DNA of 64,000 bases from Rahnella sp. AA. Its GTDB lineage: Bacteria; Pseudomonadota; Gammaproteobacteria; Enterobacterales; Enterobacteriaceae. The stretch is taken from the NCBI RefSeq assembly GCF_002834385.1, contig NZ_PITQ01000002.1, forward strand, positions 248,001 through 312,000, read 5' to 3'. The translations under genes and the position numbers were made by a program. This document shows, piece by piece, positions 54,963 to 64,000 of the stretch (the first letter of the stretch is position 1; the number at the start of each line of letters is the position of its first letter). The notes beneath the pieces are model-generated. The model saw nothing but the letters and a program-made list of their open reading frames with translations. It did no database searches and was not told the DNA's origin.

Positions 54963-55156
54963 CCCGAGTCTGCCCCTCACCTTTTGTTCCATTTTTCTTT
55001 TAGGCGACGGTCTCCGGATATGATAAAAAGGCCGAAATCAGGGATGACATCCGAGACCTGCGCCCACAAGGTCTTCGAGATCAATTGATTAATACTTAAC
55101 AATAGCCTGCGTTGATACCACGCAGGCTATCGCCATCAAAGGAGTGCAGATCCAGG

Positions 55157-56962
55157 ATGTTTTCTCGCGTGTTTGCCGTTGCGCTGTGCCTGCTGAGTCT
55201 CAGCGCACAGGCCGAGGTCATACAAGACAGCTACGCGTTCGCTATTTTAGGCGAACCGAAATATGTCTCAAACTTCACCAGTTTTGACTACGTCAATCCC
55301 GCCGCGCCGAAAGGCGGGCAGATTACGCTGGCTGCCATCGGCACTTATGACAACTTCAACCGTTTCGCCTCCCGCGGCAACCCGGCGGTGCGCAGCGGTT
55401 CGCTGTACGACCCGCTTTTCACGACGTCGAGTGATGAAATCGGCAGCTATTATCCGCTGATTGCCGATTCCGCACGTTACGACAGCCAGTACCGCTGGGT
55501 CGAAGTGGATATCAATCCCCGCGCCCGTTTCAATGACAACACACCGATCACCGCCAGCGACGTGGAATTCACGTTCAAAAAGTTCATGACGGAAGGCGTT
55601 CCTCAGTTCCGCGTGGTGTATAAAGGTGTGGAAGTTAAAGCCATCTCACGGCTGACGGTACGCATGGTGCTGCCAAAAGCTGACAAAGACATGATGCTCG
55701 GGCTGCTCGGCCTGCCGATCCTGCCGAAAGCATTCTGGGAAAAACATAAATTCAATGAGCCGCTGAGCACGCCACCGCTGGGCAGCGGCCCATACCGTAT
55801 CAGTGATTATAAGCTTGGTCAGTACATCACGTACTCGCGCGTGCCGGATTACTGGGCCGCCAATCTGCCCGTTAACCGTGGCCGCTATAATTTCGATACG
55901 ATCCGCTACGATTACTATCTCGACGACAACGTCGCCCTCGAAGCTTTCAAATCCGGTGCTTTTGATTTCCGGATGGAAACCTCCCCCAAGAACTGGTCAA
56001 CGCAATATCTGGGCGGCAATTTCAGCAAAAACTTTATCGTGAAGGCCGATGAAGAAAATCAGGCCGCGCAGGATACGCGCTGGCTGGCTTTCAATATTCA
56101 CCGCCCTCAGTTTGCCGACCGCAAGGTGCGCGAAGCCCTGACGCTGGCCTTTGATTTTGACTGGATGAACCGGGCGCTTTATTTCGATGCCTATCAGCGC
56201 GTTGACAGTTATTTCCAGAATACGGAATACGCCGCGAAAGATTACCCGAATGTGGCGGAACTGGCGTGGCTCGGCCCGCTTAAGGATCAGGTTCCGGCTG
56301 AAGCGTTCAGCACCTTGTATCAACCGCCGCGCACGGACGGCACCGGCAATGACCGTGCAAATCTGCTCAAAGCGACTGCGCTGCTGAAAGAAGCCGGCTG
56401 GGAAGTCAGAAATCAGGTGCTGGTCAACAGCAAAACCGGTAAGCCGTTTACCTTTGAACTCCTGCTGCCCGGCGGCGGTAACTCGCAGTATGTCCTGCCG
56501 TTCCAGCATAATTTGCAGCGCCTGGGCATCAAAATGTCGATTCGTGAAGTCGACAATTCTCAGTTTGTCCGCCGCATGCGCCAGCGCGATTACGACATGA
56601 TCCCGACGGTTTATCCGGCGATGTCTTACCCGAGCAGTGATTTGCAGATTTACTGGAACACCAAATATCTGGATTCCACTTACAACAAACCGGGTGTCAG
56701 CGATCCGGCCATTGACAAACTTACCGATGAGATTGCCGCTAACCAGGGCAAACCGGACGCGCTGCTGGCACTCGGGCATGCGCTGGATCGGGTACTGACC
56801 TGGAATATGTACATGATCCCGATGTGGTACACCCATCACGAACGCTATGCCTATTGGGATAAATTCTCGATGCCTGCGATCGCTCCGGCCAACGGACTGG
56901 AGCTGGATACGTGGTGGTATGACATGAACCGTGCAGCACGTTTGCCTGCGCAACGCCGTTGA
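55157..56962 (+). CDS. yejA: Peptide ABC transporter periplasmic binding protein YejA
   Basis: The 601-residue precursor has a signal peptide ([19 protein letters not shown]) and a class II oligopeptide-binding fold: [49 protein letters not shown]-like region, [33 protein letters not shown] and [34 protein letters not shown]. coli YejABEF takes up peptides, including microcin C. The frame opens at an upstream TTG, but Met 55157 starts the signal peptide. First gene of yejABEF. Confidence 0.94.
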   Translation: MFSRVFAVALCLLSLSAQAEVIQDSYAFAILGEPKYVSNFTSFDYVNPAAPKGGQITLAAIGTYDNFNRFASRGNPAVRSGSLYDPLFTTSSDEIGSYYPLIADSARYDSQYRWVEVDINPRARFNDNTPITASDVEFTFKKFMTEGVPQFRVVYKGVEVKAISRLTVRMVLPKADKDMMLGLLGLPILPKAFWEKHKFNEPLSTPPLGSGPYRISDYKLGQYITYSRVPDYWAANLPVNRGRYNFDTIRYDYYLDDNVALEAFKSGAFDFRMETSPKNWSTQYLGGNFSKNFIVKADEENQAAQDTRWLAFNIHRPQFADRKVREALTLAFDFDWMNRALYFDAYQRVDSYFQNTEYAAKDYPNVAELAWLGPLKDQVPAEAFSTLYQPPRTDGTGNDRANLLKATALLKEAGWEVRNQVLVNSKTGKPFTFELLLPGGGNSQYVLPFQHNLQRLGIKMSIREVDNSQFVRRMRQRDYDMIPTVYPAMSYPSSDLQIYWNTKYLDSTYNKPGVSDPAIDKLTDEIAANQGKPDALLALGHALDRVLTWNMYMIPMWYTHHERYAYWDKFSMPAIAPANGLELDTWWYDMNRAARLPAQRR

Positions 56963-56972
56963 GGAGCACATT

Positions 56973-58067
56973 GTGGCCGCTTATCTCTTAAGACGACTGC
57001 TTCTGGTGATCCCAACGCTTTGGGCCATCATCACCATTAACTTTTTTATCGTGCAAATTGCGCCCGGTGGTCCGGTTGATCAGGCCATTGCGGCGATAGA
57101 AATGGGGCAATCCAGCGGGCTGCCGAATTCTGCCGGTAACAGCGGTAACGGAAAAGCGTCACCCGGCGTGGCGCAGTTTGGTGAAGGCCAGTACCGTGGC
57201 GCACGGGGTCTCGACCCTGAAGTTATCGCAGAGATTACTCATCGCTTTGGTTTTGATAAACCGCTGCACGTTCGCTATTTCGACATGCTCTCCAGCTATG
57301 TGCGCTTTGATTTCGGCGACAGCCTGTTTCGCGGCTCAACCGTGATGGGGTTGGTGAAAAGTGCATTGCCGGTGTCCGTCAGCATCGGCCTGTGGAGCAC
57401 GCTGATTATTTATCTGGTGTCGATCCCCCTGGGTATCCGCAAAGCGGTGCGCAACGGCTCGCGGTTTGATACCTGGAGCAGTTCCTTCATTATCATCGGC
57501 TACGCCGTGCCGCCGTTCCTGTTTGCCATCCTGCTGATTGTTCTGTTTACCGGCGGCAGTTATCTCGACTGGTTCCCGCTGCGCGGTCTGACGTCGCCCA
57601 ACTTCGATACGCTGCCGTGGTACGGGAAAGTCACCGATTATCTCTGGCATGTCACATTACCGGTACTGGCGACGGTCATTGGCGGGTTCGCAACGCTGAC
57701 CATGCTGACCAAAAACTCCTTTATGGATGAAGTGAGCAAACAGTACGTCGTGACCGCGCGGGCGAAAGGGCTGAATGAAAAGCAGATCTTGTACCGTCAT
57801 GTCTTTCGCAACGCTATGCTGCTGGTGATTGCCGGTTTTCCGGCCACGTTTATCAGCATGTTCTTCACCGGCTCCCTGCTGATTGAAGTGATGTTTTCCC
57901 TGCAGGGTTTAGGGTTACTGGGCTACGACGCTATCGTCCAGCGCGACTTCCCGGTGATTTTCGGCACGCTTTACGTTTTCACGCTGATTGGTTTACTGCT
58001 CAATATCGTCAGCGACATCACTTACACGCTGGTTGACCCGCGTATCGACTTCGAGGGCCGTCACTGA
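56973..58067 (+). CDS. yejB: Peptide ABC transporter permease YejB
   Basis: The 364-residue DppB-type permease begins [45 protein letters not shown] and has the EAA loop in [23 protein letters not shown]. The start is GTG at 56973, 6 nt after GAGGAG; a longer in-frame start lies within yejA and is unlikely. It pairs with YejE. The loop at about residues 45-80 is Gly/Ser-rich and differs from E. coli. Confidence 0.94.
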   Translation: MAAYLLRRLLLVIPTLWAIITINFFIVQIAPGGPVDQAIAAIEMGQSSGLPNSAGNSGNGKASPGVAQFGEGQYRGARGLDPEVIAEITHRFGFDKPLHVRYFDMLSSYVRFDFGDSLFRGSTVMGLVKSALPVSVSIGLWSTLIIYLVSIPLGIRKAVRNGSRFDTWSSSFIIIGYAVPPFLFAILLIVLFTGGSYLDWFPLRGLTSPNFDTLPWYGKVTDYLWHVTLPVLATVIGGFATLTMLTKNSFMDEVSKQYVVTARAKGLNEKQILYRHVFRNAMLLVIAGFPATFISMFFTGSLLIEVMFSLQGLGLLGYDAIVQRDFPVIFGTLYVFTLIGLLLNIVSDITYTLVDPRIDFEGRH

Positions 58068-59116
58068 TGACCGTGAGACTCTTCAAACTCAGCACTGTCA
58101 CTCAGGCGCGCTGGGCACGTTTTTGCCAAAACCGGCGCGGTTTCTGGTCGCTGTGGATCTTTATGGTTCTGCTGGTTCTGGTGCTGCTGTCCAACGTTCT
58201 CGCCAACGACAAGCCGCTGCTGGCGCGTTATCAGGGGCACTGGTATGTGCCTTTTATGGTGAATTACAGCGAAACCACGTTTGGCGGTGAGCTGGAAACA
58301 CCCGCGGATTATCAGGATCCGTTTGTGCTCAAACAGCTGGAAGAACACGGCTGGGCCATCTGGGCACCGGTGCGCAGCAGCTATAAGTCGATTAATTTCT
58401 CGACCACGCAGCCCTTCCCTTCCCCGCCCTCGGCAAAAAACTGGCTGGGCACCGACAGCAACGGGCACGACGTGCTGGCGCAGATCCTTTATGGTTTACG
58501 GATCTCATTATTCTTCGGCATTTTCCTCACTGTGCTGACGTCGGTCATCGGCATTATTGCCGGCGCCACGCAGGGTTATTACGGCGGGCTTATCGACCTG
58601 CTCGGACAACGTTTTATCGAAGTGTGGTCCAGCATTCCGACACTGTTCCTGATCATTATTCTGGCCAGCGTGGTACAACCCAATTTCTGGTGGCTGCTGC
58701 TGATTACCGTGCTTTCGGGCTGGATGACGCTGGTCAGCGTCGTGCGCGCCGAATTCCTGCGCACCCGTAATTTTGATTACATCCGCGCAGCACAGGCGAT
58801 GGGCGTCAGCGACCGGGCCATTATGTGGCGTCATATGTTGCCCAATGCGATGGTCGCCACGCTGACCTACCTGCCATTTATCCTTTGCGGTTCGATTACC
58901 ACGCTGACGTCGCTGGATTTCCTCGGTTTCGGATTACCGCTGGGCTCACCTTCGCTGGGTACGCTGCTGCTGGAAGGTAAAAACAATTTGCAGGCACCGT
59001 GGCTGGGCATCAGTGCGTTCGTCGTGCTCGCGTCCCTGCTGTCGTTACTGATTTTCATTGGTGAAGCTGTCCGCGACGCCTTTAATCCTTCAGCACATCA
59101 CGGCGAGGCGCTCTGA
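58067..59116 (+). CDS. yejE: Peptide ABC transporter permease YejE
   Basis: The 349-residue DppC-type permease has an N-terminal helix, a periplasmic domain (about 50-135) and the channel helices with the EAA loop RAAQAMGVSDRAIMWRHMLPNAM, then FGLPLGSPSLGTLLLEGKNNLQAPWLG. Its ATG overlaps the yejB stop (TGATG). It forms the heterodimeric channel with YejB. Confidence 0.94.
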   Translation: MTVRLFKLSTVTQARWARFCQNRRGFWSLWIFMVLLVLVLLSNVLANDKPLLARYQGHWYVPFMVNYSETTFGGELETPADYQDPFVLKQLEEHGWAIWAPVRSSYKSINFSTTQPFPSPPSAKNWLGTDSNGHDVLAQILYGLRISLFFGIFLTVLTSVIGIIAGATQGYYGGLIDLLGQRFIEVWSSIPTLFLIIILASVVQPNFWWLLLITVLSGWMTLVSVVRAEFLRTRNFDYIRAAQAMGVSDRAIMWRHMLPNAMVATLTYLPFILCGSITTLTSLDFLGFGLPLGSPSLGTLLLEGKNNLQAPWLGISAFVVLASLLSLLIFIGEAVRDAFNPSAHHGEAL

Positions 59117-59117
59117 A

Positions 59118-60731
59118 ATGACGGACTCTTTACTGCAAATCCGCAACCTGAGCGTGGCTTTCCGTCAGGGAAATCAGCAGCGTGAGGTGGTCAGCGACGT
59201 CTCCCTGGATATTCACGCGGGCGAAACGCTGGCGCTGGTGGGGGAATCCGGTTCAGGCAAAAGTGTCACCGCGCTGTCCGTGCTGCGCCTGCTGCCTCCT
59301 GTCGCCGTCTATCCGCAAGGGGATATTCTCTTTGAAGGCCGGTCGCTGCTCAAAGCCGACGGCACGGCCCTGCGTCAGATCCGCGGTAACCAGATTTCGA
59401 TGATTTTTCAGGAACCGATGGTTTCACTTAATCCGCTGCATACCCTTGAAAAGCAGCTGACTGAGGTGCTTACGCTGCATCGCGGTCTGCGGGGTGATGC
59501 GGCGCGGAGCGAAATCTTAAGCTGCCTTGATCGTGTGGGTATCCGCCAGGCGGCTTCCCGTCTGCGTGATTTCCCACATCAGCTTTCCGGCGGCGAACGC
59601 CAGCGCGTCATGATCGCGATGGCCGTGCTGACAAAGCCAAAACTGCTGATTGCCGATGAACCGACCACCGCACTGGACGTGTCCGTTCAGGCGCAGATTT
59701 TGTCCCTGCTCGACGAGCTGAAGCAGGAAATGGGCATGGCAATGCTGTTTATCACCCATAACCTGCGCATCGTGCGACGTCTGGCGGATAACGTTGCCGT
59801 CATGCAACAAGGGCGTCTGGTCGAGCAACAACCGCGTGCCACACTTTTCAGCCAACCTCAGCACCCATATACGCAGCACCTGTTGCAGGCCGAACCTCAG
59901 GGGCGTCCGCAGCCGCTGAAAGGTGAGCCTGCCGTTTTGCTGGACGTGAAAAACCTTGATGTGGGCTTCCCGATAAAACGCGGCCTGCTGCGCCGCACCG
60001 TCGGTGTTAAACACGCCGTTAATCAGCTGAGTTTTCAACTACGACGCGGCGAAAGTCTGGGTGTCGTGGGCGAATCAGGTTCAGGGAAGAGTACGACCGG
60101 GCTGGCGCTTTTACGCCTGATGAAATCGCACGGTGAAATCTGGTTTGACGGCCAGCCGCTGCACACGTTTTCGCGCAAGCAAATGCTGCCGTTCCGCAGC
60201 CGGATACAGGTCGTATTTCAGGATCCCTTCTCGGCGCTGAATCCGCGGTTTACCGTGGAACAGATTATTGCAGAAGGTTTGCTGGTTCACCGGAAAGTGA
60301 GCGCGCAGGAGCGTGAACAGGCAGTGATACGGGCGATGCAGGAAGTCGGGCTGGATCCTCAGACACGCCACCGTTATCCGACTGAATTTTCCGGCGGTCA
60401 GCGCCAGCGTATTGCTATCGCCCGCGCACTGATTTTACAACCCGAAATGCTGATCCTCGATGAACCGACGTCGTCTCTGGATAAATCGGTGCAGGCGCAG
60501 ATTCTGGCGATTCTGAGCGAACTTCAGCAACGCCATGGCCTGACCTATTTGTTTATCAGCCATGATTTGCATGTCGTCAGGTCTTTGTGTCATCAGTTGC
60601 TGGTGCTAAGAAACGGGGAAGTGGTTGAACAGGGAGATTGCGAGCAGATTTTTACTACGCCGCAGCAGGATTACACCCGCGAATTGCTGAGTGCGTCAGA
60701 TGCGTTCGATGCGCAGGAGCAAATCGCCTGA
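59118..60731 (+). CDS. yejF: Peptide ABC transporter ATPase YejF (two ATPase domains)
   Basis: The 537-residue protein fuses two oligopeptide-type ATPase domains. Each has Walker A GESGSGKS, a signature motif ([14 protein letters not shown] and [14 protein letters not shown]) and a Walker B ([16 protein letters not shown] and [16 protein letters not shown]). It replaces the separate D and F subunits of Dpp/Opp systems. Start at Met 59118 immediately after the yejE stop. Last gene of the operon. Confidence 0.95.
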   Translation: MTDSLLQIRNLSVAFRQGNQQREVVSDVSLDIHAGETLALVGESGSGKSVTALSVLRLLPPVAVYPQGDILFEGRSLLKADGTALRQIRGNQISMIFQEPMVSLNPLHTLEKQLTEVLTLHRGLRGDAARSEILSCLDRVGIRQAASRLRDFPHQLSGGERQRVMIAMAVLTKPKLLIADEPTTALDVSVQAQILSLLDELKQEMGMAMLFITHNLRIVRRLADNVAVMQQGRLVEQQPRATLFSQPQHPYTQHLLQAEPQGRPQPLKGEPAVLLDVKNLDVGFPIKRGLLRRTVGVKHAVNQLSFQLRRGESLGVVGESGSGKSTTGLALLRLMKSHGEIWFDGQPLHTFSRKQMLPFRSRIQVVFQDPFSALNPRFTVEQIIAEGLLVHRKVSAQEREQAVIRAMQEVGLDPQTRHRYPTEFSGGQRQRIAIARALILQPEMLILDEPTSSLDKSVQAQILAILSELQQRHGLTYLFISHDLHVVRSLCHQLLVLRNGEVVEQGDCEQIFTTPQQDYTRELLSASDAFDAQEQIA

Positions 60732-60746
60732 CGTTGTTATCAGGCG
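60725..60746. terminator. Hairpin at the yejF end
   Basis: CGCCTGA (60725-60731) and TCAGGCG (60740-60746) with an 8-nt loop overlap the yejF stop and precede the yejG stop. No U-run; weak terminator at best. Confidence 0.45.
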
Positions 60747-60748
60747 GT

Positions 60749-61093
60749 TCAGAATGGATAAAGCGCAGTGACAGATTCAGCGATCGCTGCGCCGATATTT
60801 TTCAGGCAGCAAAGAGTCGCACTTTCATCTTCACGTTGAACAAATAAACAAGGCTCGCCGTCGATTTCAACAATCGCCGCTTTAACCTGAATATCTTCTA
60901 AGGCATCGGTTAACTGGTGCATCACCTGCCAGGCGAATTCGCCTTCGTGGCTGAGCAACTTCAGGCCGATCAGATTGTTATCTTCATCGTTACCAGGCAG
61001 CGGAATCGGTTCAACTTTGATACCGGCAAAACCTGACAACCAGCGATAACTTTGCGGCAAACGATGTACTACCGAAAGTTGGATATTATTCAC
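60749..61093 (-). CDS. yejG: YejG family protein
   Basis: The 114-residue product from the GTG at 61093 equals E. coli YejG in length and matches its pattern: NIQLSVVHRLPQSYRWLSGFAGIKVEPIPLPG and GEPCLFVQREDESATLCCLKNIGAAIAE. The GTG follows GGGGAACCCC; an upstream ATG at 61123 would add ten residues without family support. It is convergent with yejF as in E. coli. The function is unknown; I recall an aminoglycoside-tolerance association for this family but cannot support it from sequence. Confidence 0.87.
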   Translation of the reverse strand: MNNIQLSVVHRLPQSYRWLSGFAGIKVEPIPLPGNDEDNNLIGLKLLSHEGEFAWQVMHQLTDALEDIQVKAAIVEIDGEPCLFVQREDESATLCCLKNIGAAIAESVTALYPF

Positions 61094-61784
61094 GGGGTTC
61101 CCCAGACAATGATTTACACACATCTTTTACACGATGTTTTTACAAAATAGCTACAACCGCACTGATTAAGTTATAGCCGACAGACCTGGCTTTGCCCACT
61201 TTACGTTCAAATAATTAACATTAAATTAACGTCACCAGTTGCAAGTTATCAGGCCTCAGATATTTTTATGCCTGCTCCCGGATATTCTGAGAGACAGATC
61301 TCATTTTGAGTTATTTGTAACCTTTTCCGGCCTGTTCTACAACTATTTTAACCAACTAACGTTACTTTTGATGGCTTATTTTTTTACATTTATTAAACAA
61401 CACGTCACAATCCCAAAGAACATAAAATCAATAAAAACATTGATAATCATTATGTTAGAAAATAAACGTCATTATGAAACATTGTTGTCATCTGTTAATT
61501 TCAGACTGAAATGAACCAGTTGGTTACATTTTCATTGCGGTGCATCATACGTTAAATTAGTGATCTAATGTTAATAAATCAGCACAATTTGTTTGCACAA
61601 TTATCTCTTCTTTGGCTTATCATCCGCACCGTTATTACTGGTATCCTTACTGGTGATCCTCTGACGGGGTAACATCAGAGGCACTAACGCACTGACAAAC
61701 CTCACATTTAGCAAAACATAATAAGAAGCAGGTAAGCGAATTCACCGCCATTTGGCAAAACAACCCATTCCCAGAGAGAAAGAG
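61094..61784 (+). other. Upstream region of the sugar dehydrogenase operon
   Basis: About 690 bp, AT-rich, with no convincing gene; a 91-codon frame at 61239-61514 starts with TTG and has no recognisable feature. It contains a Fur-like box (61441-61455), and GAGAGAAAGAG directly before the first gene is its ribosome-binding site. Confidence 0.5.
61441..61455. promoter_or_regulatory. Fur-like box upstream of the sugar dehydrogenase operon
   Basis: TGATAAT-C-ATTATGT matches the 7-1-7 Fur motif in 13 of 15 positions. It is about 330 bp upstream of the first gene, so a long leader or a distal promoter would be required. Confidence 0.5.
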
Positions 61785-62399
61785 ATGGAAAACGATCCTT
61801 CAATCATTGGAAGCAATACATCAGAAAATGGAACCGGTTTCAGTCGGCGCGAATTGCTGAAAGGGCTGACCTCCGCGATGGTCGCAACGACCCTTCTCGG
61901 TTTTCCGTTCCTGAGTCAGGCTGAGAAAGAAGCCGCCACGCAGTCACCGGTCATCTTCGGTCAGTTCTATCTGGTATCACAGGCCATCACCGAACATAAG
62001 AATATCAGTGAAGGAACTTCCGCCCAGATTTTCAACGCCTTCTTCCGCTCCCGGCCTGACTTCCCGGCTCAGGTCAGCAAACTACATGCACTGGTTAAAC
62101 CGGGCCAAGCCGCGAAAGATTTGCAGAAAGCCGCGCAGCAAAACGGTCTGGGCGAACTGGTGACGAGCATCGTCACGGCCTGGTATACCGGCACGGTCGG
62201 ACATGGAACCGATTCCATTTTAGTTTCTTATAAAGATGCGCTGATGTATCGCCCGGTGAGCGACGGCCTGATTGTGCCAACTTATTGCGGTAACGGCCCG
62301 CTGTACTTCACCGCTGCACCGCCTGATGCCGCGATGCCTGAGTCTATGAACGCCGATCGTTTTACCCGTACTTCTGAATCTGATGTGAGCAAAGCCTGA
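61785..62399 (+). CDS. FAD-dependent sugar dehydrogenase small subunit (gluconate 2-dehydrogenase subunit 3-like)
   Basis: The 204-residue protein has a Tat signal (SRRELLKGLTSAMVATTLLGFPF) and a helical domain with YLVSQAITEHKNISEGTSAQIFNAFF and AWYTGTVGHG ... DALMYRPVSDGLIVPTYCGNGPLYFT, as in the small subunits of membrane-bound gluconate, sorbitol and fructose dehydrogenases. It probably carries the folded large subunit through the Tat system and stabilises it. Start at Met 61785, following GAGAGAAAGAG; 11 additional codons lie upstream. Overlaps the next gene by TGATG. Confidence 0.87.
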   Translation: MENDPSIIGSNTSENGTGFSRRELLKGLTSAMVATTLLGFPFLSQAEKEAATQSPVIFGQFYLVSQAITEHKNISEGTSAQIFNAFFRSRPDFPAQVSKLHALVKPGQAAKDLQKAAQQNGLGELVTSIVTAWYTGTVGHGTDSILVSYKDALMYRPVSDGLIVPTYCGNGPLYFTAAPPDAAMPESMNADRFTRTSESDVSKA

Positions 62400-64000
62400 T
62401 GAAAAAACCTGTATTTACCGCAGACGGCGATGCGTCTGCTGATGTGATTGTTGTCGGTTCCGGCGTCGTAGGTGGCATGATTGCCGATCAGCTGGTCAGC
62501 GAAGGTTATTCCGTTCTGGTGCTGGAAGCCGGTTTACGCATCGAACGTGCGCAGGCCGTCGAAAACTGGCGCAACATGCCTTTCGATAACCGTGCGGGCT
62601 CTGACTTCCAGGGGCTGTACCCGCAGTCAGAAAACGCCCCAGCCCCGCTGTACTTCCCGGAAAATAACTATGTTCATCTGACCGGGCCAAGTGCAGGCAG
62701 CTTCAAACAAGGCTATCTGCGCACCGTCGGCGGCACCACCTGGCACTGGGCGGCGTCCTGCTGGCGTCACGTCCCGAACGATTTCAAAATGAAAACGCTG
62801 TATGGCGTGGGCCGCGACTGGCCAATTTCCTATGACGAGCTTGAGCCTTATTACTGCCGTGCCGAAGAAGAGATCGGCGTCGCAGGCCCGAACGACCCGG
62901 AACTGCAATCCCCTTCCGAACGCAGTAAGCCTTACCCGATGGAACAGGTTCCTTACGGCTATGGCGATACGCGTTTCGCCGAGATTGTGAACCCGCACGG
63001 TTACCGCTCAGTGCCGATCCCGCAAGGGCGCAGCACCCGTCCGTGGAACGGCCGCCCGACCTGTTGCGGCAATAACAACTGCCAGCCAATCTGCCCGATT
63101 GGCGCGATGTACAACGGTATCGCACACGTCGAACGCGCTGAAAACAAAGGCGCCGTGGTGCTGGCCGAGGCCGTGGTTTACAAGATTGATACCGACGAAA
63201 ACAACAATGTGACGGCAGTTTACTGGCTGGATAACCAGAAAAAATCCCACAAAGCGACCGGCAAAGTGTTCGCGCTGGCCTGTAACGGCATCGAGACTCC
63301 GCGCCTGCTGCTGATGGCGGCCAACGAAAAGAACCCGAACGGCATCGCCAACTCCTCTGATCATGTGGGCCGTAACATGATGGACCACTCCGGCTTCCAC
63401 TGTACGTTCATCGCCAAAGAGCCGCTGTGGATTGGCCGTGGCCCGGCACAGAGCAGCTGTCTGGTCGGCCCGCGCGACGGTGATTTCCGCAAAGATTATT
63501 CCGCCAACAAAATGATCCTCAACAACATCAGCCGCGTGATCCCTGCGACGTCCAAAGCGTTACAGATGGGGCTGGTAGGTCAGGAGCTGGACGAAGAAAT
63601 CCGCCGCCGTTCTATCTTCGGCGTGGACCTGTCTATCAGCCTGGAACCGTTGCCGGACCCGGATAACCGCCTGACGCTGAGCAAAACCCGTAAAGATCCG
63701 CACGGTCTGCCGTGTCCGGACATTCATTACGACGTCGGCGATTACGTACGTAAAGGCGCGGAAGCGGCGCATAAACAACTTGAGCACATTGGCTCGCTGT
63801 TTATGGCGGAAGAATTCAACATCACCACCAGCCTGAACGCCAACAACCACATCATGGGTGGCACGATTATGGGCAACGATCCGAAGGATTCCGTGGTGAA
63901 CGGCGACTGCCGGACGCACGACCATGCCAACCTGTGGTTGCCGGGCGGCGGCGCGATCCCGTCTTCCAGCGTGGTGAACAGTACGCTGACCATGGCCGCG
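62399..64000 (+). CDS. FAD-dependent GMC-type sugar dehydrogenase large subunit (3' truncated)
   Basis: The frame starts at the ATG overlapping the preceding stop and stays open to the window edge (534 codons). It has the Rossmann start VIVVGSGVVGGMIADQLVSEGYSVLVLEAG, the GMC FAD loop LRTVGGTTWHWAASCWRH, and Cys-rich PTCCGNNNCQPICPIGAMYN, which resembles the [3Fe-4S] ligand motif of bacterial FAD-glucose dehydrogenases. The C-terminal LWLPGGGAIPSSSVVNSTLTMAA belongs to the GMC catalytic region. Likely substrates are gluconate, glucose or sorbitol. A cytochrome c subunit is expected just beyond the edge. Confidence 0.88.
   Translation, partial: MKKPVFTADGDASADVIVVGSGVVGGMIADQLVSEGYSVLVLEAGLRIERAQAVENWRNMPFDNRAGSDFQGLYPQSENAPAPLYFPENNYVHLTGPSAGSFKQGYLRTVGGTTWHWAASCWRHVPNDFKMKTLYGVGRDWPISYDELEPYYCRAEEEIGVAGPNDPELQSPSERSKPYPMEQVPYGYGDTRFAEIVNPHGYRSVPIPQGRSTRPWNGRPTCCGNNNCQPICPIGAMYNGIAHVERAENKGAVVLAEAVVYKIDTDENNNVTAVYWLDNQKKSHKATGKVFALACNGIETPRLLLMAANEKNPNGIANSSDHVGRNMMDHSGFHCTFIAKEPLWIGRGPAQSSCLVGPRDGDFRKDYSANKMILNNISRVIPATSKALQMGLVGQELDEEIRRRSIFGVDLSISLEPLPDPDNRLTLSKTRKDPHGLPCPDIHYDVGDYVRKGAEAAHKQLEHIGSLFMAEEFNITTSLNANNHIMGGTIMGNDPKDSVVNGDCRTHDHANLWLPGGGAIPSSSVVNSTLTMAA

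Noticed and set aside
61239-61514. 91-codon frame upstream of the sugar dehydrogenase genes
   Set aside because: TTG start, AT-rich hydrophobic product, overlaps a Fur-like box, no similarity recognised.

Overview
The window looks like chromosome of an enterobacterium of the Yersiniaceae, most like Rahnella or a close relative. Gene order from lysP to yejG (lysP-yeiE-yeiH-nfo-fruAKB-setB-yeiW-yeiP-yeiQ-yeiR-lpxT-mepS-pdeN-yejABEF-yejG) and the ompX/rhtA/dps/ybiI/glnHPQ/rlmF and ybiB/dinG blocks match what I recall of Escherichia coli, but additional cassettes are inserted. The genus is an inference from gene content and style; no rRNA or tRNA gene is present to anchor it.

Layout. 1-8.4 kb is accessory: the 3' end of betT, a phd/doc toxin-antitoxin pair with its operator, a haloacetate dehalogenase-like hydrolase, a second leuCD pair convergent with a LysR regulator, a membrane-anchored EEP phosphatase/nuclease, a palindromic intergenic repeat and eptB. 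8.5-13 kb is a CusRS/HprRS-type two-component system facing an operon with a periplasmic protein, a cytochrome b and a Tat-type molybdopterin lipoprotein; a perfect CusR/HprR-like box lies between them. 13-21 kb has ompX, rhtA, a fasciclin/ECF-sigma/anti-sigma cassette, dps, ybiI and glnHPQ (with sigma-54 and NtrC sites). 21-32.9 kb carries a soluble PAS-PAS chemoreceptor, rlmF, a flavin reductase, an M3 peptidase, yjdM, ybiB, dinG, an OmpF-type porin and an e(P4)-type acid phosphatase. 33-35 kb is a Fur-boxed FecCD/FecE-type ABC pair with no binding protein beside it. 35-61 kb is the conserved lysP-to-yejG block, with two local additions (a UxuR-like regulator and a lone pilin-like gene). 61-64 kb starts a periplasmic FAD-dependent sugar dehydrogenase operon that runs off the right edge.

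How genes work together: fruBKA import and phosphorylate fructose under Cra; glnHPQ import glutamine under NtrC; yejABEF import peptides; eptB and lpxT decorate lipid A/core; the sigma/anti-sigma pair probably controls the fasciclin gene; the two-component system probably controls the molybdoenzyme operon.

The most unusual non-coding structure is a roughly 765-bp imperfect palindrome between nfo and fruA. A smaller palindrome between yjdM and ybiB shares a 20-bp module with it at 19 of 20 positions, and the sequence just after glnQ shares its outermost 20 bp at 19 of 20. Together these suggest an uncharacterised family of large palindromic intergenic elements. No CRISPR array, prophage, insertion sequence, tRNA or rRNA was seen.
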